From positions 434,001 through 498,000 of the forward strand of contig WHUZ01000001.1 of the NCBI GenBank assembly GCA_015179045.1: a DNA stretch of 64,000 nt. Reading direction: 5' to 3'. The position numbers and the translations under genes are program-made. Numbering within the stretch: the stretch's first letter is position 1; every line of letters starts with the position of its first letter. Positions 34,645-44,990 of this stretch are shown piece by piece. The notes under the pieces were generated by a model. It did not search any database and had not been told where the DNA came from. It saw only the letters and a list, made by a program, of their open reading frames with translations. This DNA comes from Kalaharituber pfeilii. Its lineage: Eukaryota; Ascomycota; Pezizomycetes; Pezizales; Pezizaceae.

Positions 34645-34975
34645 TGTTGGAATGGTACATCCGTTGCGCTTATGTTGCGGTTTCCTTTAATAGTAATTCA
34701 CCCCGTTATCACTTGTTTCACTTGATTATTTCATGCATATGAACCATGTCTGGCGCTTATAGTGTTTCGGTTATTATTAGCGTTGACTCACACACCTCTC
34801 GGTTGGATTATGTTTTCCTTTTCTGTCATGGTATTGAAGTCACGTTATATCTCACTTTCTGTGTATATAAGTTGGGCAATTCTGCCACTTCTTAATAGAT
34901 CAGACTCAACGAGCTTGCCTTTCATTCCCTTCGTGAATACAAGCATTTACCAAAAAGACTCCGCTTATTTTGATA
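34645..34975 (+). repeat. Copia 3' LTR
   Basis: 331 bp, matching the 5' LTR at 29759 on reading; preceded by the purine tract at 34636-34644. Confidence 0.95.
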
Positions 34976-34980
34976 CATAT

Positions 34981-36037
34981 ACGGTTAGGCGAGAAAGAAT
35001 CGGGTCTTTCTCAATCTGATGAGCGTCAGTGTATTTTGCTGGTACAAGTCAATTTTTACAGTAAGTATGTAGGTGTTTTACGGGTGATGTTAAGTACAAG
35101 TATGACGAGTATGTATGTAGTCTCGTAACTAGGTACGTATGTAAGTATATATGTAGCCTCTTTATGGGTGTATGTATGTGCAATTTTTGAAGAGAACTAT
35201 TTTTATGCAAGCTCGGGCGATGAATTATGTTTCAGCATTTTCTATTCAGACTTCCCAGCCCCACATACTTACTCAGCCCTCCGACCGTGACCCTCAAAGT
35301 GTCTGTTTTGAGTTCCTACAAGTTCCGTTATTGGATCATTGATTATATACATCTTCAGTAGATAGTTTGTTTATTTCTCCCAGGGAAACATGTACGAGAG
35401 GAGGATACATCTGCATTGAAAGCGAATGATGTACAAATCTATATTTGATCTTCACTTATGATCACAGCAATCAGCCTTGGAAATCCACTTTTAACCGTTT
35501 CATAATTACCGTCATACTAATGAACTTATAAGATTCAACTCCGTTACACCCTCAAAATCGAAGGTCCCACTTAAGACAGGATGGCGCACCCGTCGTGAGT
35601 TCTTGGCATTGCTGCCAAGTATTCGTCCTCCATATGAGATGTGTTATTGTATATATGCAGTTTCGAATTACCTGCATGCTTTGTAACTTAATTTAAGGTG
35701 CACGCATGATACTCAGTTGTGCTACATCACTAAGCCCCAAAGTGTCGAATTTACCCCCAACTAGAATCATAAACTTGCCGGGTGTCGGCCCAGGTTTCCG
35801 GGAATCTCTACTTTGCCTAGGTTTGCCCTGCGGGTATAGTAGTGGTGATGCGCTTTTGTGCAACAAGCCAAGTAAATGTTCTCATGTTGCAAACCTTGAG
35901 TGTGTTAAACGAGAATACAGAAACGTGGTGCTGGGGTCCAGCTATGCATGCTATTTATTGACAGAGATCCGCAACAACTCAAACTTGACTTCTATCTCAC
36001 CATTGGGACTTATTACTTTCGCCTTTCAAAACGAACA
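34981..36037. other. gene-free stretch
   Basis: GTATGTA-type short repeats occur at 35060-35180. A 131-codon plus ORF (35706-36101) overlaps the secreted-protein gene in another frame and is not called. Confidence 0.4.
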
Positions 36038-36402
36038 ATGTCACTTAAGAGCTGGGATCTCTCAGTCGCAGTCCTACTTTTGTTATGGCTTACGGTTGTA
36101 GTTGGGGCACCAACACCAGCAGCGGAGGTATATATATGCTATCATCACTTATTGGAGCTCATTATTATTATGAATTTTAAATAATTTTGCCTATAATACA
36201 GCCCACTATCCTTGATGCACATCTTCACAGGCTGATCGACCGGCAAGTTGTCCTGTTAGACTGTAACGACGTAGCGCTGATCCTCCTCCTGCAGGGACAA
36301 TATTCCAACTGGCACATCAACCAGTGCCAGCACAATCACCGCGCCACCAAGCTCGTCAACACGCACATACGATTGCAATTCGCCAGTAACGACTGGAAGT
36401 GA
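36038..36402 (+). CDS. small secreted protein, two exons
   Basis: Exon 1 (36038-36127) encodes a signal peptide: MSLKSWDLSV followed by a Leu/Val-rich core ending VVVGAPTPAAE, with likely cleavage near Gly-Ala. A 74-nt intron (GTATAT..ATACAG) joins in phase 0 to exon 2 (36202-36402), giving 96 residues. The mature part has two cysteines (LLDCND and INQCQH), so one disulfide is possible, plus a His/Gln-rich middle. No family is recognised. Short single-gene secreted proteins of this shape are common effector candidates in plant-associated fungi, but the role here is unknown. Confidence 0.5.
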
Positions 36403-36723
36403 TTCTGGATGGTCCAGGATTTTCTCGCAGTGCGGCGGTTCCGGTTATACAGGGCCAACATCGTGCGGAGGGTGTCTGTATTGCTATTCAATTCTTCGTA
36501 CGTTCTGTATTTAATTCCGCAGGTCACAAACTGAATTTTCAAACTAACGAACCTGTGCCATAGCAACGTTCTATCAGTGTCTGGGTGCAGGATATCCGTA
36601 CCCTACCGTCTTTCCAACTCCTGCCTCCAACTAGAGAGTAACAAGGGAAATAGATGCAGAGGGAGACGAGGAATATATAAGGATGTAGGTGAGGAATGAG
36701 TGCTCATAGTGATACATTGGTCT
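36403..36723. other. 3' flank, no gene
   Basis: No recognisable feature. Confidence 0.4.
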
Positions 36724-36734
36724 AGCTAGAGGAA

Positions 36735-36786
36735 TCTTTTTTTTTTTTTATATCAGTACTCGCGTGTCGCCCTATGGCTATGGCGA
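36735..36786 (-). mobile_element. family B hairpin mini-retroposon
   Basis: A 52-bp insert: T-run and reverse-complement B hairpin starting CCTCGCC on the minus strand. A perfect 11-bp duplication AGCTAGAGGAA lies at 36724-36734 and 36787-36797. Confidence 0.87.
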
Positions 36787-36797
36787 GGAGCTAGAGG

Positions 36798-37643
36798 AAG
36801 TTTAGGGCTTAACACTTGGGCTCTTAGTTAGGCCTTATGTGTGAAATGGTGTAAAATATCTCTCACGTCAATTCATGTTTAGATACGATTGTGCGTTTAA
36901 TGCGAAGATAGTTTTCACTCGTTGGCTGCTGGGTCAAAAACATCCTACGTTATCGATATGTATGTTGAATTTCCAAAGCGACATCCAGCTGTGAGGAGGA
37001 AGATTTCACCTTAGGGGTACAAGTCCGCTCATTGACCATGTTTGGATAAGTTTTGCTCGTGAGGTTCACTGAACAAAGGTGACACCAAAGGGATTATTTA
37101 CATGAGAAAGTGATTCTGACTTATTCCTTGCTTGGGTGACGGCACACCTATGGGGGGCGGGGAACGAGACTGCGAGAAGAAATAAGGCCGGCAGCAGGGT
37201 GAAGCTTGTGTAAGTGAAGGCATCGAAATGAATGAGAAGGTGAATTAGGAAGCCAAGATGGTGACAAGAAGGGGTAGGTCAGTGGTCACAGGAGGCTGCA
37301 ACAGAAATGGAAACAGGTGATGGCAGAGTCGAGGAGGGAACCAGGTTACCAGGACATGGAAGGGGGAAGATCATGGGGTGGGGTAGGCGAGCAGCAACCA
37401 CCTTTATGAGGCTTAGAATTGGAAGGGGGACGATGAAGGACTGGGATACAAGAATTGGCAGGAGAGAGGGGCAGAGCGTGAGTGCGGGGAAAGACAAACA
37501 CTAGTGAGTATCCTGAAGGGTGGGAAAGATGAGAGAGCGTAGAGCAGGGAAAGTGAGTGGAAAGGAAGGAGAACGGCAAGGAGATGGACATTTTTGAATA
37601 GCTTTTCTTCTCCATCAAGATTTTGAGGGCAGAGGGAATACGG
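36798..37643. other. gene-free stretch
   Basis: Purine-rich plus strand from 37140 to 37600 gives overlapping low-complexity ORFs; none is convincing. Confidence 0.4.
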
Positions 37644-37651
37644 GAGCAAGG

Positions 37652-37986
37652 TAGTGAGCGGCACGAGCCGAGCCAGCTCGAGCTTAAGACAGCCAAGATC
37701 ACGCTAGTGTTTCTCTTGACAGCTCGCTAAAATGCTCAGCCAGCGCAGGGTTTCATAAACTTGCAGCAGGAGTAAATGTAGAAGAAATACTGAATTTAGC
37801 GGAAAGCGGAGAGGAGGATGAAGCTGTAGAATAGTTTAGATTAGTTATCAATATCATGTAATCAAGGCTCCCTGGCTCGAGCCCACCTTCTATTTGACGA
37901 GCTCGGCTCGAGCCGAGCTCACTTACCCACGAGCTGGCTCGAGCTCACCCTCCAGCTCGGCTCGAGCTAGCTCGTGCCGCTCACGA
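37652..37986. mobile_element. hAT-type MITE, copy 1
   Basis: 335 bp. Left end TAGTGAGCGGCACGAGC and right end GCTCGTGCCGCTCAC form perfect 15-bp inverted ends. The 8-bp duplication GAGCAAGG (37644-37651 and 37987-37994) is the hAT hallmark. Subterminal GAGCTCGGCTCGAGC palindromes cluster at both ends. No coding capacity. Confidence 0.85.
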
Positions 37987-38128
37987 GAGCAAGGGTCATA
38001 TAGGTAGTGTAGGGGGGCCTCTCCTGCCCGCAAGGCCGCGATTGCAGGGGTGTCTACATGGGACTGTATAAGTTTTCAGCAAATGAGTGAGAGGAGAGGT
38101 AGGTTCTTCAATTCAATGAATCCAACAG

Positions 38129-38716
38129 GCCAGGCCAGGCCAGGCCAACCGGAGGCCTGGACTGGCCTGGACCATGAAATTCTGGGCCTGGCCTGGCCTG
38201 AACAATCAGGCCAGGCCGTGAGGGCCGCCTGGACCGGCACAGGCGGCCTGAAACAATCAGGCCGATCAGGCCATTCAGGCCGGTCCAGACCAACCAGGCC
38301 ATTTACGTAAATTCAAGCGATTTTAGAATTTAACCCAGGTGAATTAGATTTCAATAGTCCTGGATATTTCCACTATTAGTAATTGACAGTTGCGCATTAG
38401 GTATCATCATCGAAGAATTGAGTCCCGTCTGTTGTATTATCTGGAAGGTCCATCATTTCTAAAATATTTCTTAGTATATATACTTGAATACAAAGTGTGA
38501 TACATACTTGACAAGAGTCATAGACCGCTGCTGTTTAGAATTCTAGATATACGGGAGATTCTACTCATTTAAATACTGAAACAATCTGGTAAATACTGGC
38601 CTCAATTCACCCTGGATAGCTGTGGAGTGATTCGTTTAATTGGCCTGAACCGGCCTGATTGGCCTGGACTGGCCTGAATGGTCTGGACCGGCCTGGTTGG
38701 CCTGGACCGGCCTGAA
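38129..38716. mobile_element. CAGGCC/GGCCTG palindromic element
   Basis: The left 170 bp are packed with CAGGCC motifs and the right 80 bp with GGCCTG. The left segment CAGGCCGGTCCAGACCAACC is nearly the exact complement of the right GGTTGGCCTGGACCGGCCTG. The interior is AT-rich and non-coding. Such arrayed subterminal motifs suggest a non-autonomous DNA transposon whose transposase binds GGCCTG. The right end abuts a family B insertion, so the target duplication could not be read. Confidence 0.6.
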
Positions 38717-38748
<32 letters not shown>

Positions 38749-38875
38749 CATTAATCGCATGCCGCCCTATGGGCTATTTTTTTTTTTTTTTTTTAATTTC
38801 ATTACTCGCATGCCGCCTTATAGGCTATGGCGAGGTGCCCTATGGGCTATGGCGATGTTTAGTTACATGTGAGGA
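38717..38875 (-). mobile_element. family B retroposon, outer copy of a nested pair
   Basis: T-run, B hairpin split after GGGCTAT by another insertion, then the remainder with ATCGC stem and upstream TAACTAAACATCGCC on the minus strand. The stem pairs as ATCGC/GCGAT. Confidence 0.8.
38778..38836 (-). mobile_element. family B mini-retroposon nested in another family B copy
   Basis: A 59-bp insert flanked by a perfect 14-bp duplication GCCCTATGGGCTAT (38764-38777 and 38837-38850) that itself belongs to the host B hairpin loop. Confidence 0.88.
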
Positions 38876-39535
38876 AATAACTTAGAGAACTGAAAACGTC
38901 AATAAACGACTGTAAATGTCACAGGATTACTGGAATAGTATGATAAAAGTAGTGAGCGGCACGAGCCGAGCCAGCTCGAGCTCAAACGAGCCAAGATCAT
39001 GCTAGTGTTTTTTCTTGCCAGCTCGCTAAAATGCTTAGCCAGTGCAAGGTTCATAAACTGTAAATACCTAATATAGTAATAATTAGAGACTTGGAGCTCA
39101 TTCTGACCTGCCAACACCTTCGAAATGCTCAATTTAGCTTTTTTTTTTTTTTTAAAAAAAAAAAATCACATAACCCCGCTTACAGCGCCAAGCCATGGCA
39201 GGGTCCCTGGGCAAGCCCTCGAAGCCCGGAGACAGGCTTAACAAAGAACTTTCTATCTACTTCTACCACCTGATTCCAGAAACCTCCGGACGGACCTTCC
39301 GGTTTCTGCCCCCCTCCCCTCTTCCCCACACTTTCGCATCCCGGCAAGGAAACTTCCCCGACGGCAAATTTCGCAGTTTCCTCCACACCTTCGCAACCTG
39401 CGAATTTTTTCCCGACCCGGGTCGGTAAATCGCCCGGCGCACTAAAACCTGATCCCGGAGAAGAACCTTTCCAACTCATCCCACTCCTCCCCATTCTCTG
39501 CTGTCCTTCTTCAGTTCTTCTCCATATCCCCCCAC

Positions 39536-40318
39536 TCATCTAAATCCTTCTGGGCGAAACCTCTGCTGACTGCACTGGAAGGCTAGGTGCGCCCCCGTCT
39601 GTGCCTCCCCGCAGCCGCACTTCTCCGATTCCGCCGCTCCCATCCTCTTCAACCACACCCTGCATCTTCCTCTCTCCAGTCGCAATGCTGTGAAATTGGA
39701 CACCGCTGTCCTATTCCACTCCATTACTTTCCCCTTCCCGAAACCTTCCACCTCCCTCCTCTCCTTCCTCCACGCCTTAATCCTCTGGCGCACCCCGCTC
39801 CCGGTGGCCACCTCTTTCCCTTCCACCGCCGTCCCCTTCTTTGCCCACTCATCAGCCTTCTCATTCCCTGCAATTCCGATATGAGCCTTGACCCACATCA
39901 GTTTTGCGTCCCCTCCCTTCTTCTTCCTCCTCGCCACGGCATCCACCACTCTCCTCACATCCTCGGTTTTTCCCTTTCCCTCCCTGCCTGCCTTCCGGAT
40001 CGCCATGATGGCAGCCTCAGAGTCTAAACAGATCAGTACAGGGACCTCCTCCTCTGCACTCTCCAGCGCCTTTCTCACTCCCCTCACCTCCCCATCGAAC
40101 ACCGTCGCCGTTCTCCCCACCACCTCCGCCACCGCTGCCGACCTCCCCACACTCCTGCTCCCACCTTGCTGTCCTCGATCTTGCTGCCGTCTGAGAAAAG
40201 GACCGCCCTTTCTCTTCCGGCTTCCCCGATCGCGACTTCCCATCTCCCCCCTCGTCTCCACTTCTCCTTTCCGCCTCTCCACCACCTCCACCTGCCCCTT
40301 CTCACACTCCCCCCCCAC
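39536..40318 (-). pseudogene. LINE copy 2 RNase H and zinc knuckle
   Basis: Encodes VLICLDSEAAIMAIRKAG, WVKAHIGIAGNEKADEWAKK and CGCGEAQTGAHLAFQC. The first RNase H motif (AVLFSDGSKIEDSKVGAGVW) lies in another frame near 40180-40140, so the domain is split by a frameshift. Very close to the copy 1 domain. Confidence 0.88.
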
Positions 40319-40456
40319 GAGATCTCCTCCCCCTCTTCTGAGAACCTAGACCACTGGCTCTGCCAGCGGTCCAACACCGCCTCATACCCGTCTTCTTTCC
40401 CCAGTGCCCACTGCACCCCCCAGTCTTTCCAGTCCCTCGCTTCCTCTTCCCTCTCC

Positions 40457-42376
40457 TCATTCCCCGGCCTGAAGTCCGTCGTGCATAGCTCCGCTAGTTC
40501 TGACGGTGCTTCCACTTCCCGGACTATCGCCCTCGCCTGCGTTCCCGTCCAGGACCGCCTCCACGTCCTCCACCCCACACACCGCACTCACCCCTCCTAC
40601 CCCCGCTCCTCTCCCTCCTCCAGCCGCCTTCTTCAACACCTGCAGCTGGACTCTCTCCATCTCCTTCCTCCATTCGTTTTGTCCCCTCCACCCGATCTCG
40701 CTTCCCCACATTGCAACCGCCCTCACCATCCCCGTGTAGGCTTGCCTCCAGCTGCGTGGAGACATCCCCCAGTTCCGGTTGCCCAGTCCTGAGAGAGGCC
40801 CCGCCAGCCTCCGCGCTCGGCTCAGCCTGTTTCGCCAATGTGCGCCAAAGGTCAAGTTCTCATCGAAGATGACCCCTAACCACTTTAGCATCTCCCCCTC
40901 TTTCTTCCACCTCCTTCCCACCCCGAAGGTTATCATCTCCCACTTCGACTCCTCCAGCGGGATCTGGTCTTCCTCCGCCACCTCCGCCATTGCCACCTTC
41001 ACTTTCTCCCTGAGCCGCCCCATATCCCAGTACCCGTGCCAGTCTAGGATCATTGCTGCCAGGTCGTCAACATACGATGGCACTTCTACCTCCGCCCCCA
41101 TCGCCACCCCTCTCAGCCTTCTCTCCATTTTCTCAATGGTGGGTGCCATGAAGATGAGGAAGATGACCGGTGACAGTGGTGACCCTTGCGGAACCCCCAC
41201 GTTCGACCTGCCCCTCCCTTTCTCCTCGCCGTCCCACCACACTCCGAACTCCCTGCCTCCCATAAACTCCTCCAGCCACCTCCGCTTCTTTCTCACCCCC
41301 TCGCTCCCCTTCTCCTCAATCCTTCTCAGGACCACCTCCTTCCTCACGATGTTAAAGCCTCCTTTAACATCCGCCGTCACCCACGCTGCTCTCCCCCCCC
41401 TGTGCAGGCACCTCTGCACCTTTGTTACCGCCATCGCCATCGCCTGGATCGCATTCCTCCCCTTGCGTGCTCCCAGCTGGAGCCTGTGGAAGAGTCTGTC
41501 TTCTTTCTGCAGCCTGCTGGCCATGACTTTCTCCCCGATCTTCCCGATACAATTGATCAGGTTGATTGGCCTCCACGCTTTCGCCATCTTGATGTCCTTG
41601 CCCGGCTTCGGTATCATGACGACCCTCATCTCTCTCCACTCCGCTGGGGTCCTGTTCCGGATCCAGTTCTCGGCGATCTCCCTCACTAACTCATCCCCGA
41701 TGGGAGTCTTCAGGGCAGCTTTGATCAATCGGTATCCGATTCCGTCGGGTCCCGGTGCCGAATTGTTTTTGGTGCCCTGCAACGCAGCCCTCACTTCTCC
41801 TTCTACTCTCTCCCTCTCCCTCTCATTCCCCTCCTCCTCCGCTTCCTCCTCCTCCGCTTCCCCCTCCCCCACCTCCTCCCCCGCATCTGCCTCCCCCTCT
41901 TCCCTCCACGCAAAATTCCTCTCCACCAGCGCCCTCACCTTCTCTCCGTCCCCCTCCAACTCCCTCCCCTCCTCATCTTTCAACCTTCCCATCCTCTCCT
42001 TTCCTCCGAAAGGGTCCTTCGCCACCCTCACCACCCTCCACGGGTCGCTATACCCTTCTTCTTCTACGAACTCCCTCCAGCACTTCTTCTTCTCCTCCCG
42101 GATCTTCCACTTCATCCTTGGCACCGCCGCCTTCCAACCCCTCACCCTCTCCCCCTCCGTCAACCTTGCTCTGGCCCCTATCCCCCCCGTGCCAGCCTGT
42201 TGACTTCTTTCCTCATCTCCTCTATCTCTTCCGTCCACCACCTCTTGCTCCTTCCCCCCACTCTCACCTCTTTCTCTAGGGACCTCTTCCACCTTTTCAG
42301 CCTCTCGTATGCGGTCCCTCCCCCCACCCTCTCCAACCACTCCTTCCTTTCCTCCTCCCCCCACTCCCCCCCCCAC
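40457..42376 (-). pseudogene. LINE copy 2 reverse transcriptase
   Basis: A long frame with GPDGIGYRLIKAAL, MIPKPGKDIKMAKAWRPIN, VPQGSPLSPVIFLIFM and VPSYVDDLAAMI. It retains the N-terminal RT extension missing in copy 1 and contains an Ala/Glu-rich low-complexity stretch near 41830-41900. It overlaps the endonuclease frame and loses frame near 40520. Confidence 0.9.
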
Positions 42377-42727
42377 CCCTCTACCTCCTCTTCCATCCTC
42401 TCCCAGTCAACCCTCACTACCCTGTTCTCCCCTTCTTCCACCTCCCCCTCTCCCCTGAATTCTACCACCAGCCCCGAGTGATCCGACCCCACGTCCACCA
42501 GGCCCACCCGGTCCACCGTCACTCCCCTTACCCACACCAAGTCGATCCTCGACTCTCTCAACCTCCCCTCCACTTCCCTCCTCCACGTTGCTTCCCTTTC
42601 TCCCACTAAGGTGAAGCCAGCCCCCTCCATCCTCTCCCTCAGAATCCTGCCCCTCCCACTCTCCTCCACCCCTTCCAGACTCCACGCCGGGCTGTGCGCA
42701 TTCCAGTCCCCCACTAGGACGCACCTG
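42178..42727 (-). pseudogene. LINE copy 2 APE endonuclease, C-terminal part
   Basis: Encodes GDWNAHSPAW, SRIDLVWVRG and SDHSGLVVEF, the last three conserved blocks of apurinic-type LINE endonucleases. The N-terminal half is absent because of 5' truncation near 42740. The RT is in a different frame. Confidence 0.88.
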
Positions 42728-42884
42728 CCCTGCAGCTCAATAATAGTGAGAAAGATGAAAATTTAGCTTAGTTTAGTTTAGTTTTTCAATATTATATACA
42801 TATATATCATAATCAATCCAGGCTCGAGCTCACCCTCCAGCCCGGCTCGAGCTAGCTCGTGCCGCTCACTAGTAGCTCAGCCCT

Positions 42885-43190
42885 AGCCTGTTTCTCTCTT
42901 CTGCTCGTTGGGCTCTAACCTCCATGCGTAGTTCGCTTTCTGGGATTGTTTCCGTTTGGTACTGGAGTAGGGCTCCTATCTTGGCTGCTCGGTCGGCACT
43001 TTCGTTGCCTTTTTATGCCGATGTGTGCTTTTGTCCACTTTATGGGGACGTCCAGCCCTCCCCGTCGTTCAGTGCCTTGGCGAACGCTATGAGCTCCGCG
43101 TCGTTTACCATACCTCGTTACCCTAGGTAATAGGATGCCGGGGTTGACTTGGGTATGATAGCCTGTATGCGCGGTTATGTGACCCAAAAA
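42885..43190. mobile_element. LINE fragment with inverted 5' part
   Basis: The minus strand of 42915-43130 encodes a decayed RNase H block (IKWTKAHIGI), whereas the 3' tail CCTGTATGCGCGGTTATGTGA plus A-run at 43160-43190 is on the plus strand. The two halves face opposite ways, as in twin-primed LINE insertions. Confidence 0.6.
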
Positions 43191-43247
43191 AAAGAGCCTT
43201 CAGTTCTTAAGACCACGTAAATATCTATAGGGAGGGCTCCACCACTT

Positions 43248-43349
43248 TTTCTTTTTTTTCAAAATATATCTCATAACTCCGCTTATCGCTACTCGCTATG
43301 GCAACGTCCCTGGACCGAAGTCCTCATGGCTCGGAGACAGGCACCTATA
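43248..43349 (-). mobile_element. short LINE 3'-end copy
   Basis: 102 bp on the minus strand with CCTGTCTCCGAGCC, the A-type hairpin region and an A-rich tail. It is flanked by CCACCACTT (43239-43247) and CCACTACTT (43350-43358). Confidence 0.7.
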
Positions 43350-43358
43350 CCACTACTT

Positions 43359-44104
43359 GTAAAAGCATCCCATATATAAACCAAAGAAAACACAAAAAGA
43401 GAAAAAAGAAAACCGATAACTTCCAGTGACACAGAGGAAACACAAAGCGAAAGCCCAATCCTCCAAGAGAAAATTAAGTACAAATACCCAAAATTTCCCC
43501 AGAAAAATGAAACAGTCATGTTCATTTTCTTCATGTTCCTCCCCTTCCCCTTTCCATCCATCTTTGTAATTCTGTCACAGTCATACAGGCACGAGTGGTG
43601 CCACTCACCTGATAACCTTACCTGTGCTGGTATTTGACTATCTGATTTTACCTCCCCGTCAGGTAGATAACAATCAAGCTAGTCTTCTTTCCTTCCCTCC
43701 TTTCTTTCCTCACCAACCATCCCGCCGCAACAATCTTCCCCATCCATGGGTCCATCCAATCTCTTTGCCAAGTTTTTATGTCACTGCTATTCCATGCACC
43801 ACAAATACCGAGCCAGATTGTAGGAGTCTTACTTCTGGGATAGTCTTGCTGTTGGAGATAGTGTTAGAGGCTTCTTTTTCCTTTGCCAGTTTGGATGTGT
43901 TCTGCTTGGAGAAGGGTTGGCACTGGATCCCCTTTCTGCATTTTTGGATTGGGAAGCGTTGGACTTTGTTCGGTCTTTTGGTGGTGCTGCTGGAGGTTGG
44001 TTAGACTTGTGTATAGGGGTGTTACGGGTTCACCGCAACCGTAGGGCGGGCGGTCGGTGGATGCACGCGCGCATACGAAATGCACATACGCTACAAGCGA
44101 TAAC
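43359..44104. other. unassigned, possible decayed element
   Basis: Minus-strand open segments (43289-43561 and 43864-44157) suggest an old protein-coding repeat, but I cannot name it. Confidence 0.3.
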
Positions 44105-44990
44105 GCGGGATATTGCGCACTACCGTACCGGGATATTGCGCATTTTCCGGATACCACAACAAAAAGTTACTATGAGTGCAAATGGTCCTCAAGTGGGCTC
44201 AAATTGAAGCCAGAGCATGAGAGAGTATGTTAAATTATCCTTTATATATTTCCTAGTCTTATTTGTAGCACATAAGTGATGACTTATTTGGTACATACAA
44301 AATCTTATGCTAGATATCTTTCAAGCTGCCATGTGTTAATGATTCTATCCTGAGACCTTATTGACCTCACTGTATACTTTGCTGTCTATTTCCATGAAGT
44401 ATAGGATGTTTGGTGGTGCTCAGGCTATTCTGTAAAGAATTGCACTATCATATTGAAGTATATATCTTTCCTTATGCATATATACAGCAATTCTGGGCTA
44501 CTATACAGTATAAAAGCATTGTGTAGAGAATCTCTGAGGCTATAAAATAGAAACACATATATAATAAGGTACTTGCTGAACTGCTTGCAGTACTAGCTGA
44601 TGGAATTGAGCCATTAGGTACTATTACGTGAATTTTATACATAAAGCATTTCAAGAATACTCACCAGCTCTCTATGTAGCTCTGTGGTATTTGCAACTAT
44701 GGTGCCTATTACTGCTATTACTTACCTCATTACCTATTATCATCTATATCTAATGTATATACATATTAATATGCTAATATCACTACATCCTGCATACCTC
44801 TCTACTCAAGCTACAAATAAGCCTAGGAAATATATAAAGGATAATTTAACATACTCTCTCATGCTCTGGCTTCAATTTGAGCCCACTTGAGGGCCATTTG
44901 CACTCATAGTAACTTTTTGTTGTGGTATCCGGAAGTGCGCAATATCCCGGTAGTGCGCAATATCCCGGTAGTGCGCAATATCCCGGTAGC
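44105..44990. mobile_element. fold-back element with about 150-bp inverted arms
   Basis: Left arm 44105-44254 and right arm 44822-44990 are near-perfect complements (for example TTGTGGTATCCGG against CCGGATACCACAA, and GGATAATTTAACATACTCTC against its complement at 44222). The outer tips are tandem units of TAGTGCGCAATATCCCGG, three on the right and two on the left. The interior is AT-rich and non-coding. Confidence 0.8.

Larger units (their letters stand above)
29759..34975 (+). mobile_element. nearly intact Copia LTR retrotransposon
   Basis: Two 331-bp LTRs (29759-30089 and 34645-34975) start TGTTGG and end TTGATA, and show no difference on reading. A 5-bp duplication CATAT flanks them (29754-29758 and 34976-34980). 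A primer-binding site GGTTATGAGCCC abuts the left LTR, and a GAGAGAGAG purine tract abuts the right one. The LTRs carry a TATATAAG box. The gag-pol frame has a single break near its end. Matching LTRs imply very recent insertion. Confidence 0.97.
39140..42759 (-). mobile_element. Tad-like LINE, copy 2, inserted in a hAT MITE
   Basis: A 3.6-kb copy on the minus strand with A-tail at 39140 and AATTTAGCT duplicated at 39131-39139 and 42760-42768. It contains the end of an APE endonuclease, a full reverse transcriptase, RNase H and the same 3' untranslated region and CCCTGC..GCGGGG hairpin as copy 1. It is truncated within the endonuclease and holds several frameshifts. Confidence 0.93.
38950..42871. 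mobile_element. hAT-type MITE, copy 2, split by LINE copy 2
   Basis: Left end TAGTGAGCGGCACGAGCC and right end GCTAGCTCGTGCCGCTCACTA enclose about 300 bp of MITE once the LINE is removed. Internal blocks such as GCTAGTGTTT and CAGCTCGCTAAAATGCT match copy 1 at 37690. I see no 8-bp duplication outside it. Confidence 0.75.
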
